A stretch of 64,000 nt of DNA from Burkholderia pyrrocinia (GCF_018417535.1 NZ_CP070979.1:496001-560000), one strand, 5' to 3'. Shown: positions 44,934 to 52,746, counted from the stretch's first letter. Program-made: numbers and translations. Notes: generated by a model not told the origin, from the sequence alone.

Positions 44934-45679
44934 GATGCGCGATCCGCCGGCTCGGCGTCCGCGCCCAGGTTCAGGCGGTAGCCGGTCGCGTACGCCGCAC
45001 GCACGGTCCAGCCGAGGCCCGCCGCTTTCAGCCGGCTGCGCAGCCGGCTCACGTACATGTCGACCGTGCGGGTCTGTGCGGACGCTTCCGCGCCCCACAC
45101 AAGCCGCAACAGATCCTGCCGCTGCACGACGGCGCCGGGATGCTCGGCCAGATGCCAGAGAATGTCGAACTCCTTCGCGCTGAATGCGTGCGACGCGCTG
45201 CCGTCGGACACGGTCAGCGTCGCGCGCGACAACACGCAGCCGCCGAGCTGCATGCGCCCGCTGTCGACCGACAGCGCCGCGAAGCGCCGCAACAACGCGC
45301 GCACGCGCGCGAGCAGCGTCTGCTTCTCGAGCGGCTTGATCAGGAAATCGTCCGCGCCGGCGTCGAGAATCTTCACGATGTCTTCTTCGTCCGAATGCAC
45401 TGTCTGGAAGATCACCGGGACGATCGAGCGCGCGCGGCCACGCACCCACCCGAGCAGCCGCTCGCCCGTCATCCCGGGCAGGTCCCAGTCGAGCACCAGC
45501 AGATCGGCCCAGCTGTCGCCGAGGAAGCGGCGCGCGTCGAGCCCGTCGTCGAACGCCTCGACGCGGTAGCCCTCGGCCTTGAGCCACGTGACGAGCAGCG
45601 TGCGCTGCACCGGATCGTCCTCGACGACGACGATCTGCTTGGGCTGCTGCACGGTGCGCTGCATGTTCGGTTCGGACAT
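44930..45679 (-). CDS. OmpR-family response regulator
   Basis: 249 residues: receiver domain with IVVVEDDPVQRTLLV (acidic pair), the phospho-acceptor Asp in DLLVLDWDLPGMTGE, Thr in FQTVHSDEEDIVK and Lys in DDFLIKPLEKQ; C-terminal winged helix with FSAKEFDILWHLAEHPGAVVQRQDLLRLVWG and RTVDMYVSRLRSRLK. In Xanthomonas, the OmpR-type regulator HrpG sits above HrpX, and this protein could play that part here. ATG 45679 was preferred to TTG 45700; neither has a strong ribosome site. Confidence 0.9.
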   Translation of the reverse strand: MSEPNMQRTVQQPKQIVVVEDDPVQRTLLVTWLKAEGYRVEAFDDGLDARRFLGDSWADLLVLDWDLPGMTGERLLGWVRGRARSIVPVIFQTVHSDEEDIVKILDAGADDFLIKPLEKQTLLARVRALLRRFAALSVDSGRMQLGGCVLSRATLTVSDGSASHAFSAKEFDILWHLAEHPGAVVQRQDLLRLVWGAEASAQTRTVDMYVSRLRSRLKAAGLGWTVRAAYATGYRLNLGADAEPADRAS

Positions 45680-45724
45680 CGCGGAAATAGGGCTCGTCAA
45701 ACGAAAAGGAAAGGATGCCGGCGC

Positions 45725-46801
45725 TCAGCCGTCGGGCGTGACGCTCGCGCGCCAGCGCGCGATGCCGTCCGGCACGGCCGAAGCTGCCGCGCCTGCCGGC
45801 GCGGGCATCGGCAAGCGCATCACGAACGCCGTGCCGACGCCGCGATTCGATTCGGCGTACAGCGTGCCCGCATGCGCGGCGGCGACCTGCGCGGCGAGCT
45901 GCAGCCCGAGGCCGAAGCCCATCGAGCCACGCTTCGCGAGCGGCGCGAAATCGGTCATGCGCCCGTCCGTGGCGAGACCCGGCAGGCCGCCGGCCCAATC
46001 GCGGATCGTCACTTCCGCGTGCGAGTCACGCACGTGCAGCCGGATCTCGACGCGCGCGCCCTGCCGCGACGCCTGCACCGCATTGTCGATCAGGTTCTGC
46101 AGCGCGCGGGCGACGAATACGCGCGCGCCGCGCAACCACAGCGGTACGGCGTCGTCGAGCCAGAGCTGCAACGCGACGCCGCGATAGACGGCGCCCACTT
46201 CGAGCTTCGGCACGAGCTCGCGCAGCATCGTGCGGAGGTCGAAGCGCATGAAATGGCGCTGCCGGAGATCGTCCGCCGCCGACGCGACAAGGTAGTCCTG
46301 GCCGAGCAGCAACGCGTGCCGCGCGAGTTGCGCGATCCGTTCGAGGCCGCCGCACGCGGCGAACGCGTCGGGATCGGCGTCGCGCAACTGGGTCAGCGCG
46401 AGTATCGAATTCTGCGGCGAACGCAGGTCGTGCGCCAGAAAGCGCAGCGACGCGACGCGCTCGTCGAGCGCGCGGCGCAGCGGCGTGATGTCGGCGACCG
46501 TGACCGTCGCCGCGATCGCCGGATCGTGCTCAACCGGCTGCAGCGTCAGCCACAGGATCGCGTCGTCGGTTTCGAATTCGAATCCTTGTTCGAGCGTGTC
46601 GAACAGCGCGGCGGGATCCGCGCCCGCCGCGTCGACGAGCAGCGCGTGCAGCGGCTGCCCGGCGGCGAGCGTGCGGCCTAACAGCGCGTGCGCGCGCTCG
46701 GTGGCCGCGACGATCGCGCCGTCGCGGTCGAGCGCGAGCGTGCCCCACGCCTGCCGGGCCTGCATCACCTCGAGGATTCGGGCGTCGGCCCGTTGCGACA
46801 C
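45725..46801 (-). CDS. Sensor histidine kinase, soluble type
   Basis: 358 residues: a PAS-like N-terminus (WGTLALDRDGAIVAATERAHALLG, ATVTVADITPLRRAL), the H-box FLAHDLRSPQNSILALTQL with the phosphoacceptor His, the N-box ALQNLIDNAVQAS, and G-boxes DWAGGLP and GSMGFGLGLQLAAQVAAAHAG. No membrane segments, so it senses an internal cue. GTG 46801 is chosen because the upstream frame is basic, low complexity and runs into the neighbouring gene region; ATG 46885 is an alternative. It is cotranscribed with the response regulator and the SctC-like gene. Confidence 0.85.
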   Translation of the reverse strand: MSQRADARILEVMQARQAWGTLALDRDGAIVAATERAHALLGRTLAAGQPLHALLVDAAGADPAALFDTLEQGFEFETDDAILWLTLQPVEHDPAIAATVTVADITPLRRALDERVASLRFLAHDLRSPQNSILALTQLRDADPDAFAACGGLERIAQLARHALLLGQDYLVASAADDLRQRHFMRFDLRTMLRELVPKLEVGAVYRGVALQLWLDDAVPLWLRGARVFVARALQNLIDNAVQASRQGARVEIRLHVRDSHAEVTIRDWAGGLPGLATDGRMTDFAPLAKRGSMGFGLGLQLAAQVAAAHAGTLYAESNRGVGTAFVMRLPMPAPAGAAASAVPDGIARWRASVTPDG

Positions 46802-46934
46802 GATCAAGTTCGACTCCGGCGGACGTCGCGGTCCGCGAATGATTGGACGGGCCGCGACGCGGCGGCGCGAGCGCGCAGTGTGCACCGATTCGAAAGCGCG
46901 TGTCCAGTGCCGCCGCGCCGCGCCGCCCGCGCGG

Positions 46935-47477
46935 TCAGAAGTCGTTCTTCTGGTCGACGTCGCCCGCGCTCACCGTCACTTCGTCCGGCGTGAACTCCAT
47001 GTTGCCGCCGGCGCCGCGCTTGCCGACGTTCGCGTTCATGAACGGATTGCCGCCCGTCTCGAGGCGCTCCAGCTCCTTCGTCGCACCGGAGTTCAGCTTC
47101 ACGTTGCCGTCCTTGTCGACGACGCCGACCGAATTGCCGCTGCCGTTGTACAGGTTGCCCTGCGAGTCCATCTTCAGGTGTAGCGCCTCGCCGCCCGCCT
47201 TCGTGTTCAGCTTGACGTCGCGCATGTCTTCGCCGGGCTTGTCGCCCGTCGACGTCGTCACGTGGTTCGTCGGGGTGTTGTTGCCCGTCGGCGTGTTGCC
47301 GTTCGAATCGCCACCGATGTCCGTGTCGTCGCCGTCGCCCGAATCGTCCTGCATCAGCAGCGCTTCGATTTCGTGGAGCAGCTTGTCGATCTTCTGATCG
47401 CGGCTGCTCGACGACGTCGACGAGGAGTTGAACTGCGACGGGTGGATAGTCGTCGATGTAATGCCGTTAACGCTCAT
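46935..47477 (-). CDS. Harpin-like, probably type III-secreted protein
   Basis: 180 residues without Cys or Trp, rich in Gly, Ser, Asn, Asp and Thr, with low-complexity segments (SSSTSSSSRDQ, DDSGDGDDTDIGGDSNGNTPTGNN). The N-terminus is Ser/Thr/Asn-rich with few charges, as in T3SS export signals, followed by an amphipathic helix (DQKIDKLLHEIEALLMQ). These traits match harpins (HrpZ, PopA, HpaG), but no sequence family is recognised. A hrpII box with a TAAGCT -10 lies 121 bp upstream, so it belongs to the HrpB regulon. It diverges from the second hrpB1 gene. Confidence 0.65.
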   Translation of the reverse strand: MSVNGITSTTIHPSQFNSSSTSSSSRDQKIDKLLHEIEALLMQDDSGDGDDTDIGGDSNGNTPTGNNTPTNHVTTSTGDKPGEDMRDVKLNTKAGGEALHLKMDSQGNLYNGSGNSVGVVDKDGNVKLNSGATKELERLETGGNPFMNANVGKRGAGGNMEFTPDEVTVSAGDVDQKNDF

Positions 47478-47560
47478 GATCGTCTCGCTATGAATGTGAA
47501 TCGACTGAAGGAAAGGGGACAGAACGTGCATGGCGCTCATGCGCCCGCGGTTCGACGACA

Positions 47561-47621
47561 AGCTTAGGCAGCGCGTACGCGCGCGCCGCGAACCACGCGA
47601 AGCGACGTCGCGGCGACCGAA
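47561..47621 (-). promoter_or_regulatory. hrpII/PIP box promoter of the harpin-like gene
   Basis: Minus strand TTCG (47621-47618), 16 nt, TTCG (47601-47598), then TAAGCT (47566-47561) 31 nt downstream. It lies 121 bp before the harpin-like start and back-to-back with the box for the divergent hrpB1-like gene. Confidence 0.75.
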
Positions 47622-47667
47622 ACGATCGGTCGCGCATCGTGCGCCGCCGCCGCAACGCGCGCATCGC

Positions 47668-47729
47668 TTCGCCACGCACGATGTCGCTTCGCACGCACCG
47701 GCCGCTCGCGCACGTACGACGGCGATCAT
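47668..47729 (+). promoter_or_regulatory. hrpII/PIP box promoter of the second hrpB1-like gene
   Basis: TTCG (47668-47671), 16 nt, TTCG (47688-47691), then GATCAT (47724-47729) 32 nt downstream. The gene starts at 47768, about 40 nt after the expected transcript start. Confidence 0.7.
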
Positions 47730-47767
47730 CGCCGACGGATCATCTCTTCTCGACGCATCGCACCGAC

Positions 47768-48253
47768 ATGGCGATCAAATCGTGCAACAAAGCCGCATTG
47801 CGCGCGCTGCTCTCGGCCTTTTCGGTCGGGCTGCGCGCGAGCGCACACGCGGACCTCGACGAACTGCTGATCGCGCTGCGCGTCCTGCAGCCGCGCAACG
47901 CCGCGGTCGACCTGTGCGACGTGCGGCTGCGGATCAGCCGGCGCGACTGGATCGGCGCGTTGCACATTCTGCGCACGCTCGAAGACCAGGAGCGCGGCAC
48001 GCCGCTGTGCACGGCGCTGCAGAGCTGGTGCCTGTACGCGCTGCAAGACGACGATTGGCGGCGCTATGCGCAGACCGTGGTGCTGTCGGGGGATCGGGCG
48101 TCGACGGTGCTCGTCGGCCGGTTCCTCAAAGTGGATGAGCTCGCGGAGGGCGCCGGCGCGCACGACGGCGACGTCGCCGCACGCATCTCGCAACTGCTGC
48201 GGCTCGACCGGTATCAATGGGCGCGGCATGTGCATGCGAGCGGGATGGGGTGA
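47768..48253 (+). CDS. HrpB1/HrpK-family T3SS protein, second copy
   Basis: 161 residues. CNKAALRALLSAFSVGLR at the start, then LLIALRVLQPRNAAVDLCDVRLRISRRDW and DDDWRRYAQTVVLSGDRASTVLVGRF, parallel the core HrpB1 of this island (CNQAALNELIDAA, LLIDALRVLAPQ, DPEWRIAADEVLAAG) in tetratricopeptide-like helices. HrpB1 is an essential cytoplasmic or periplasmic component in Xanthomonas. This extra copy lies outside the core operon with its own hrpII box and may act as a chaperone for a nearby secreted protein. Confidence 0.75.
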   Translation: MAIKSCNKAALRALLSAFSVGLRASAHADLDELLIALRVLQPRNAAVDLCDVRLRISRRDWIGALHILRTLEDQERGTPLCTALQSWCLYALQDDDWRRYAQTVVLSGDRASTVLVGRFLKVDELAEGAGAHDGDVAARISQLLRLDRYQWARHVHASGMG

Positions 48254-48556
48254 AGATCGGGCGGGTTTGTGGTTTGCGGCGATCGTGGCGAGCCGCACAT
48301 CGGTCGTCACCGTGTCACGCGAACCCGAATGCCGAGCGCCCGGATACGCGCGACGTTCGACCCGGCGAACCCGCATCTCCGCCGCGACTTCCGTCAATGA
48401 TCGGACGCGCCGGCGAAAGTCAGCGAGACCGCACGAAATCCGCGATGCGCGTCGCAACGAGTCGGACGCAGGCAATCGATGCCCGGCGCGAGCGTAGGCG
48501 CGGATCGTCGCGGCCACCCCGCCGCCCTGGCGCTCCCGTGCAAGGTCCTCGCCGGT
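48254..48556. other. Intergenic stretch between convergent genes
   Basis: About 300 bp between the second hrpB1-like gene and the GNAT gene, which converge. No gene, clear hairpin with T-run, or hrpII box is seen. Confidence 0.6.
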
Positions 48557-49168
48557 TCACGCCGCCTGCCGCGCCGACGCCTGCGCGTCGCGGGTCGCGA
48601 CGGCCTCGCCCAATGGCCCCGGCGCCCTGGTGATCGCGAACAGATAGCTGTCGCCCGCGCTCATCCCGCGATTCGGACGCGCCTCGTAGTTGCGCACGAC
48701 GCCCTCGCTGACGAAACCGAGCTTCGGCATGAACGGCGCGGCGCGGCCCGTCACCGAGCAGAACGCCTCGATCCGGTATACGCCCGGCTGCGCGATCAGC
48801 CAGTCGAGAAACCTGCGCAGCATCTCCGACCATGCGCGGGTCCGCACGCGCCCCGGCGCGAAGCTCGTCACGAGCCCGATCTCGACGCGCGGCAGGCGAC
48901 CGTGCATCTCGAGGGTGCCGATCAGACGGCCGTCGCGCTTCTCGAACAGTCCCCAGCTGAAAAACGCGCCGCTGCGCCAGCCCTCGGCGAGACGACCGAT
49001 GCACGCGCGCGTTTCGTCGACGCTGCGATGCATCGGCCAAGGCAGGTCGAGCGTCGTCGCCGGTTCGCCGAACAGCGCGTCGAAGGCTTCGCGTGCGTCG
49101 TCGGCGGTGAGCGGGCGCAGATGAAGGCGCTCGGTTTCGATCAGTTCGGGTGGGCGGATGGCGTTCAT
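48557..49168 (-). CDS. GNAT-family N-acetyltransferase, member of the Hrp regulon
   Basis: 203 residues: IETERLHLRPLTADDAREAF at the start, GLFEKRDGRLIGTLEMHGRLPRVEIGLVTS for strands beta2-beta4, a pyrophosphate-binding region (FAPGRVRTRAWSEMLRRFLDWL) in which the RxxGxG/A motif is poorly conserved, and VYRIEAFCSVTGRAAPFMPKLGFVSEG. This is the RimJ/RimL-type subfamily that acetylates protein N-termini or small molecules. A hrpII box 71 bp upstream places it with the secreted proteins, so it may be an injected acetyltransferase or a housekeeping enzyme co-regulated with the T3SS. ATG 49168 was chosen over upstream extensions. Confidence 0.8.
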   Translation of the reverse strand: MNAIRPPELIETERLHLRPLTADDAREAFDALFGEPATTLDLPWPMHRSVDETRACIGRLAEGWRSGAFFSWGLFEKRDGRLIGTLEMHGRLPRVEIGLVTSFAPGRVRTRAWSEMLRRFLDWLIAQPGVYRIEAFCSVTGRAAPFMPKLGFVSEGVVRNYEARPNRGMSAGDSYLFAITRAPGPLGEAVATRDAQASARQAA

Positions 49169-49200
49169 CGGCGGCTCCGGTTCAGGGAATGGACACGCCG

Positions 49201-49262
49201 ATTGTCGGGCGCCGACGCGCGAGCGTGCCCCATGCGCGCGAAGCCGCAGCGGCGTATGCGAA
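49201..49262 (-). promoter_or_regulatory. hrpII/PIP box promoter of the GNAT gene
   Basis: Minus strand TTCG (49262-49259), 16 nt, TTCG (49242-49239), then GACAAT (49206-49201) 32 nt downstream. The -10 is less typical (G instead of T at position 1), but geometry matches the other boxes. Confidence 0.65.
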
Positions 49263-49296
49263 TCGCGATCGCGCGAGCCGCGTCGCTTCGGCGACG

Positions 49297-49358
49297 TTCG
49301 CGCGCGGGTGTGTCGCTTCGCACCGCGGTCGGCCGCGGCGCGCCTGTCGACGTACAGT
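49297..49358 (+). promoter_or_regulatory. hrpII/PIP box promoter of the repeat-protein gene
   Basis: TTCG (49297-49300), 16 nt, TTCG (49317-49320), then TACAGT (49353-49358) 32 nt downstream. The GTG start at 49432 follows an AGGAG site, giving an untranslated leader of about 65-70 nt. A third TTCG at 49287 is out of register. Confidence 0.75.
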
Positions 49359-49431
49359 GGCGCCACGTCGCCCGGTGCGCCCATTGCGCGGCAGTCGGGC
49401 GCCAAGGTCTACCTTCTTCAGGAGCCGGATT

Positions 49432-50259
49432 GTGCAGCCAGTATCGATCAAATCCCCCATTCAAACCGGGGGCTCGACTCCGCCTTCGCAGAACCCGCCG
49501 TCGATCGGCGCGCCCCTCTCCGGCTCCGCGGCCCCTCAACCGAAGCCGTCGGGCGTGCTGCGAGGCTTGCGACCGCAAGGCGAGTCGACGTCTCGACCCG
49601 AGGCCCGTCCGCTGAACGCGTCGGCACTGAAGCGCACCGCCGTCAAGCCGGAAGCGACTGGAAACAACGCGTCGCTACTCGAAGCCACGCCCGCCGAATT
49701 GCAGACGGTGGCACATCATCCGGTCGTGCAACCGGTCGTGCTTCATTCCGCACACCCGCACGAAGGCAACCTCATCGACCTGAGCGACCCGCCCTCCACG
49801 ACGAAGCCCACCGGTACGCCATCGTCGCTGCTCGAGGCAACGCCCGACGAATTGCAGACTGTCGCGCATCATGCGGTCCTGCAACCGGCCGTGCCTCATT
49901 CCGCACATGTGCCGGAAGGCAATCTCATCGATTTGAGCGATCCGCCACCGGCACCGCAAGCCGCGCACGGGCAACCGTCGCCGCTCGGGGCCGAGCACGC
50001 TCAATCGCAGGCTGCGGGCACCCCGCCTTCGAAACCCGCATCCGCCGCCGGGCATGAAGCACACGGCGCCCACGATGCACAGACGCTTGCCGCGGCCGGG
50101 ATGCCGAGTATCCAGCAGATCAATCACGAGACCGCGCAGACGATCAGGATGCAGCGTGCAATCGGTTTCGCGAACCAGCTGCTCGCGGTGGCGGAGATGA
50201 TCAACAGCTTCCAGATGAAACTGATCGACATGATCAAGAAGGCGGTGTCGCGATCGTAA
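49432..50259 (+). CDS. Candidate type III effector with two 51-residue repeats
   Basis: 275 residues starting at GTG 49432 (AGGAG seven bases upstream). The first ~80 residues are Pro/Ser/Gln-rich and lack hydrophobic stretches (VQPVSIKSPIQTGGSTPPSQ), typical of T3SS export signals. Two tandem repeats follow (residues about 81-121 and 132-172), each with SLLEATPxELQTVAHH and EGNLIDLSDPP. The C-terminus is a predicted amphipathic helix (IGFANQLLAVAEMINSFQMKLIDMIKKAV). No family is recognised. An exact hrpII box lies upstream and the HrpB-type activator gene follows on the other strand. LIDLSD resembles short eukaryotic binding motifs such as clathrin boxes. Confidence 0.7.
   Translation: MQPVSIKSPIQTGGSTPPSQNPPSIGAPLSGSAAPQPKPSGVLRGLRPQGESTSRPEARPLNASALKRTAVKPEATGNNASLLEATPAELQTVAHHPVVQPVVLHSAHPHEGNLIDLSDPPSTTKPTGTPSSLLEATPDELQTVAHHAVLQPAVPHSAHVPEGNLIDLSDPPPAPQAAHGQPSPLGAEHAQSQAAGTPPSKPASAAGHEAHGAHDAQTLAAAGMPSIQQINHETAQTIRMQRAIGFANQLLAVAEMINSFQMKLIDMIKKAVSRS
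49672..49947 (+). repeat. Tandem 153-bp coding repeat in the effector candidate
   Basis: Two copies (cores 49672-49794 and 49825-49947) offset by exactly 153 bp. Codons differ mostly at third positions while the residues SLLEATP, ELQTVAHH, HSAH and EGNLIDLSDPP are kept, which suggests an old duplication under selection for the protein sequence. Confidence 0.85.
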
Positions 50260-50397
50260 TGCGTCGACGCGACATCGAAGCAACGCGGTGAGGCATTGGC
50301 GCGGCGAGCCCGCGCGCCGGCTTCGCCCGGCCAGAACGATCGCCCGGTGTGCAACAGCCGACCGGCGACGACGCGCTGTGCGTCGCCCCCCGCGTCC

Positions 50398-51831
50398 TCA
50401 CCGGTCGAAGGTCTGCGAAGGCGCCTCGTCGAACATCCGCCGATAGCCGTTGACCAGCGTCGACCGATGCTGGATCCCCCAGCGGTTCGCGATCTCGAGC
50501 ACGCTCGCCGCGCGCGGCCCTTCCGACAGCAGCTCGCCGCGAATCCGCTCCATCCGCTGCCGTCGGATCAGCTGGCTCGGCGACAACCCGAGAAACGTCT
50601 TGAACGCCGCCTGCAATGCGCGCTCGGTCACGTCGATGTGCGCGGCGATCTCCCGCACCGACAGGTCGCGCTGGTCGAGCCGCTCCATCAAATAGCGATA
50701 CGCGCGCCGGTACTTGCCGGGCAGCCGCGCGCTGACGTCGTCGCTCGGCGCCGCCGCGTGCGTGCCGCACCGCGCGATCGCGAGCGAGGGCGCGAGCGCC
50801 GCGCCGTCCGAGCGCACGTGCCGCACCGAGGCGAGCGCATAGCGCGCATACAGCGACGACGATTCGCGAATCCGCCCCTGCTGCTCGCACACCTTCGCCG
50901 CGCAGTACAGATAGTCGAGGGTCCAGCGCACGTGCGAGCCGCAGCGCCCGGCCGCGTCGCGATACGGCGCGATCATCGCGTTGGCGACATTCGGCGCGTG
51001 CCCCGCGAGCGCCGCGAGCGCGACTTCAAGGCACACGCTGCGCTGGTAGTCGACGAGGCCCGTCTTCGCACACCAGCTCACATGCGCATCGATCCGCGCG
51101 AGCGCCGCGTGGTCGCCGGCGGCGAGCGCGCATGCCTGGCGCATGTAGTCGACGCGCATCCGCAGCAGCGGCGCATCGGCATCGGCCGCCGCCGCGCCCG
51201 TTTCCGCGAACGCCGACAACGGCAGATCGGCCAGCGCGGAGCGCCAGTAGACGTGATCGCCGAGCGCGTCGGCGCGACCGATCCGGTATTGCAGCAGCAA
51301 GTCCGCGCGCAGCGCGCCGGCGAGCTGCCGCCAGCGCGGATCGGCATCGCGAGCGGCTGCGTCGAGCCCGTCGAGCGCCACCATCGCGTCCTCGGCGCGG
51401 CCGAGATGATGCATGACGACGCACGCGCCAACGAGGCTCTCGAGCTTCTGCCCGACGCTCGCCGCGCGATCGTCGGCGATCCGTCGGAAGCCCGCCTGCG
51501 CGACGCCGAAACGGTTCTGGAAGAACGCCTGCCAGCTCGCGTTGCGGCAGGTCATCACGCGCGTCTGGTCGCGCGAATCGCGCAGAAGCTTAAGCACGCG
51601 GCGGAAAGTGTCCTCGGCCTCCTCGAAGCGGCCGAGCACGAGCTGGATGTCCGCGTACGCGCTGACGTCGCGCACGTCGTTGGCCGGGTCGCCCGGGTCG
51701 GCTTCGCAGCGCGCAGCGACGAGCGCGGCCGCTTCGGCGAAGCGGCCGTCGAACACGCGCGCTGCGTAGGCGTCGTTCGACGCCGGATTGGCAAGCGCGG
51801 CGGCGGCGGCGAAATAGAGTGTCGAAAACAT
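50398..51831 (-). CDS. hrpB: AraC-family T3SS activator, HrpB/HrpX type
   Basis: 477 residues. The long N-terminal part is helical and tetratricopeptide-like (FEEAEDTFRRVLKLL, LVGACVVMHHLGRAEDAMVALDGL), as in Ralstonia HrpB and Xanthomonas HrpX. The C-terminal AraC domain has two HTH motifs: LSVREIAAHIDVTERALQAAFKTFLGLSPSQLIRRQRMERIRGELL and VLEIANRWGIQHRSTLVNGYRRMFDEAPSQTF. This family binds the TTCG-N16-TTCG box found eight times here. ATG 51831 follows AGAGGA. No hrpII box precedes it, so its own control is separate, perhaps by the response regulator at 44930. Confidence 0.9.
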   Translation of the reverse strand: MFSTLYFAAAAALANPASNDAYAARVFDGRFAEAAALVAARCEADPGDPANDVRDVSAYADIQLVLGRFEEAEDTFRRVLKLLRDSRDQTRVMTCRNASWQAFFQNRFGVAQAGFRRIADDRAASVGQKLESLVGACVVMHHLGRAEDAMVALDGLDAAARDADPRWRQLAGALRADLLLQYRIGRADALGDHVYWRSALADLPLSAFAETGAAAADADAPLLRMRVDYMRQACALAAGDHAALARIDAHVSWCAKTGLVDYQRSVCLEVALAALAGHAPNVANAMIAPYRDAAGRCGSHVRWTLDYLYCAAKVCEQQGRIRESSSLYARYALASVRHVRSDGAALAPSLAIARCGTHAAAPSDDVSARLPGKYRRAYRYLMERLDQRDLSVREIAAHIDVTERALQAAFKTFLGLSPSQLIRRQRMERIRGELLSEGPRAASVLEIANRWGIQHRSTLVNGYRRMFDEAPSQTFDR

Positions 51832-52022
51832 GGTGGATCCTCTCGGCAAGCGGGTTCGAATACGAAGTTCGGGCTCGATCCGCGCGCCGCGCCGCCGCTC
51901 GTCGCGGGGCGCAGCGCATGGATGCGTGCCGCTATCGTCTCGTTCGCGCCGGATCCGCGCAGCAATTTGTGACGTTCCGTTACGATTGGCCCGCCGGTTG
52001 CGCGTGCCGCCGTCGGGCTCCG

Positions 52023-52478
52023 CTACACCCGCAGCCAGAAATATTCGCCGGACGCGATACCGCTGAACATCTCGTCGCCCGATTCGATGATGTTCTGCCG
52101 CCAGTAGCGGCCGTGCTCCGCATAGTGCGCGAACAGATCGGCGAGCGTCCCGCCCGTCACGTCCGGCGTGAGCGGCAATCGCATCAGCAGCACGATGCTG
52201 CCGGTGTCCGCGTCGATCCCGAGCTGCGCCTGGTCCTGCGCGTAGATCAGCAGGTTCGCCTCGAGCAGCAGCCGGTACACCGCGAGCGTGCGGCCCGCGC
52301 TGACGATGCCGTAATGGAAATTCATGTACATCGACTCCGGATCCTCGTCGAAGTACTCGATGCGCACGTCGAAGCCCTCGACGTCGATCGTGCGCGTCTC
52401 GAGCACGTAATCGACGTCCGGCAAGCCGACAACCGCGCATACCTCCGCGACGACCTGTGCATAACGTTCCCAACTCAT
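52023..52478 (-). CDS. hpaB: T3SS chaperone, HpaB/CesT type
   Basis: 151 residues of the class IB/CesT chaperone fold: MSWERYAQVVAEVCAVVGLPDVDYVLETRTIDVEGFDVRIEYF at the N-terminus, LEANLLIYAQDQAQLGIDADTGSIVLLMRLPL in the core. The protein is acidic, as usual. In Xanthomonas, HpaB guides many effectors to the export apparatus and sits beside hrpE, as here. A GGGGTG site precedes ATG 52478. A terminator separates it from the hrpE-like gene upstream, so it has its own promoter, which I could not identify; no hrpII box is present. Confidence 0.85.
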   Translation of the reverse strand: MSWERYAQVVAEVCAVVGLPDVDYVLETRTIDVEGFDVRIEYFDEDPESMYMNFHYGIVSAGRTLAVYRLLLEANLLIYAQDQAQLGIDADTGSIVLLMRLPLTPDVTGGTLADLFAHYAEHGRYWRQNIIESGDEMFSGIASGEYFWLRV

Positions 52479-52506
52479 GACAGTTTCACCCCGGTATCCG
52501 GCGTCC

Positions 52507-52539
52507 CCAAAAAAATACAGCCGGCGCTCGCGCGCCGGC
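52507..52539 (-). terminator. Rho-independent terminator of the sctD-hrpD6-hrpE operon
   Basis: On the minus strand GCCGGCGC, a 4-nt loop, GCGCCGGC, then TGTATTTTTTT. It ends transcription 30 bp after the hrpE-like stop and before hpaB. Confidence 0.85.
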
Positions 52540-52569
52540 CGCCCAACACGATGCCGAATGGCAGCCGGC

Positions 52570-52746
52570 TTACTGCGCCGGCTTCGACGCGTCGCCGACC
52601 ATCTTCGTGGCCTGCTTCTTCACGTCGTTCTCCGCCTTCGTCATCTCCTGCATCTGCTGCAGTTTCGTTGCCGCCTTCGAAAACGCGATGCCTGCCATCG
52701 TGTCCTTCGTCATTTCGCCCAGTGCACCACCTACCAATGCCGACAT
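52570..52746 (-). CDS. Small helical protein in the HrpE (Hrp pilin) position
   Basis: 58 residues: MSALVGGALGEMTKDTMAGIAFSKAATKLQQMQEMTKAENDVKKQATKMVGDASKPAQ in composition, a Gly/Ala-rich start then an amphipathic helix rich in Lys, Met and Gln. GGAGAG precedes ATG 52746 at ideal spacing. Its place between hrpD6 and hpaB is that of hrpE, the Hrp pilus subunit of Xanthomonas (93 residues; HrpY of Ralstonia 83). It is shorter than both, so the pilin role rests on position and helical character, not clear homology. Confidence 0.6.
   Translation of the reverse strand: MSALVGGALGEMTKDTMAGIAFSKAATKLQQMQEMTKAENDVKKQATKMVGDASKPAQ

Noticed and set aside
44930..45998. Upstream part of the 870-codon frame that leads into the SctC-like gene
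   Set aside because: It lies in the wrong frame over the response regulator and kinase; the GTGA overlap at 44930-44933 gives a natural start for the SctC-like gene.
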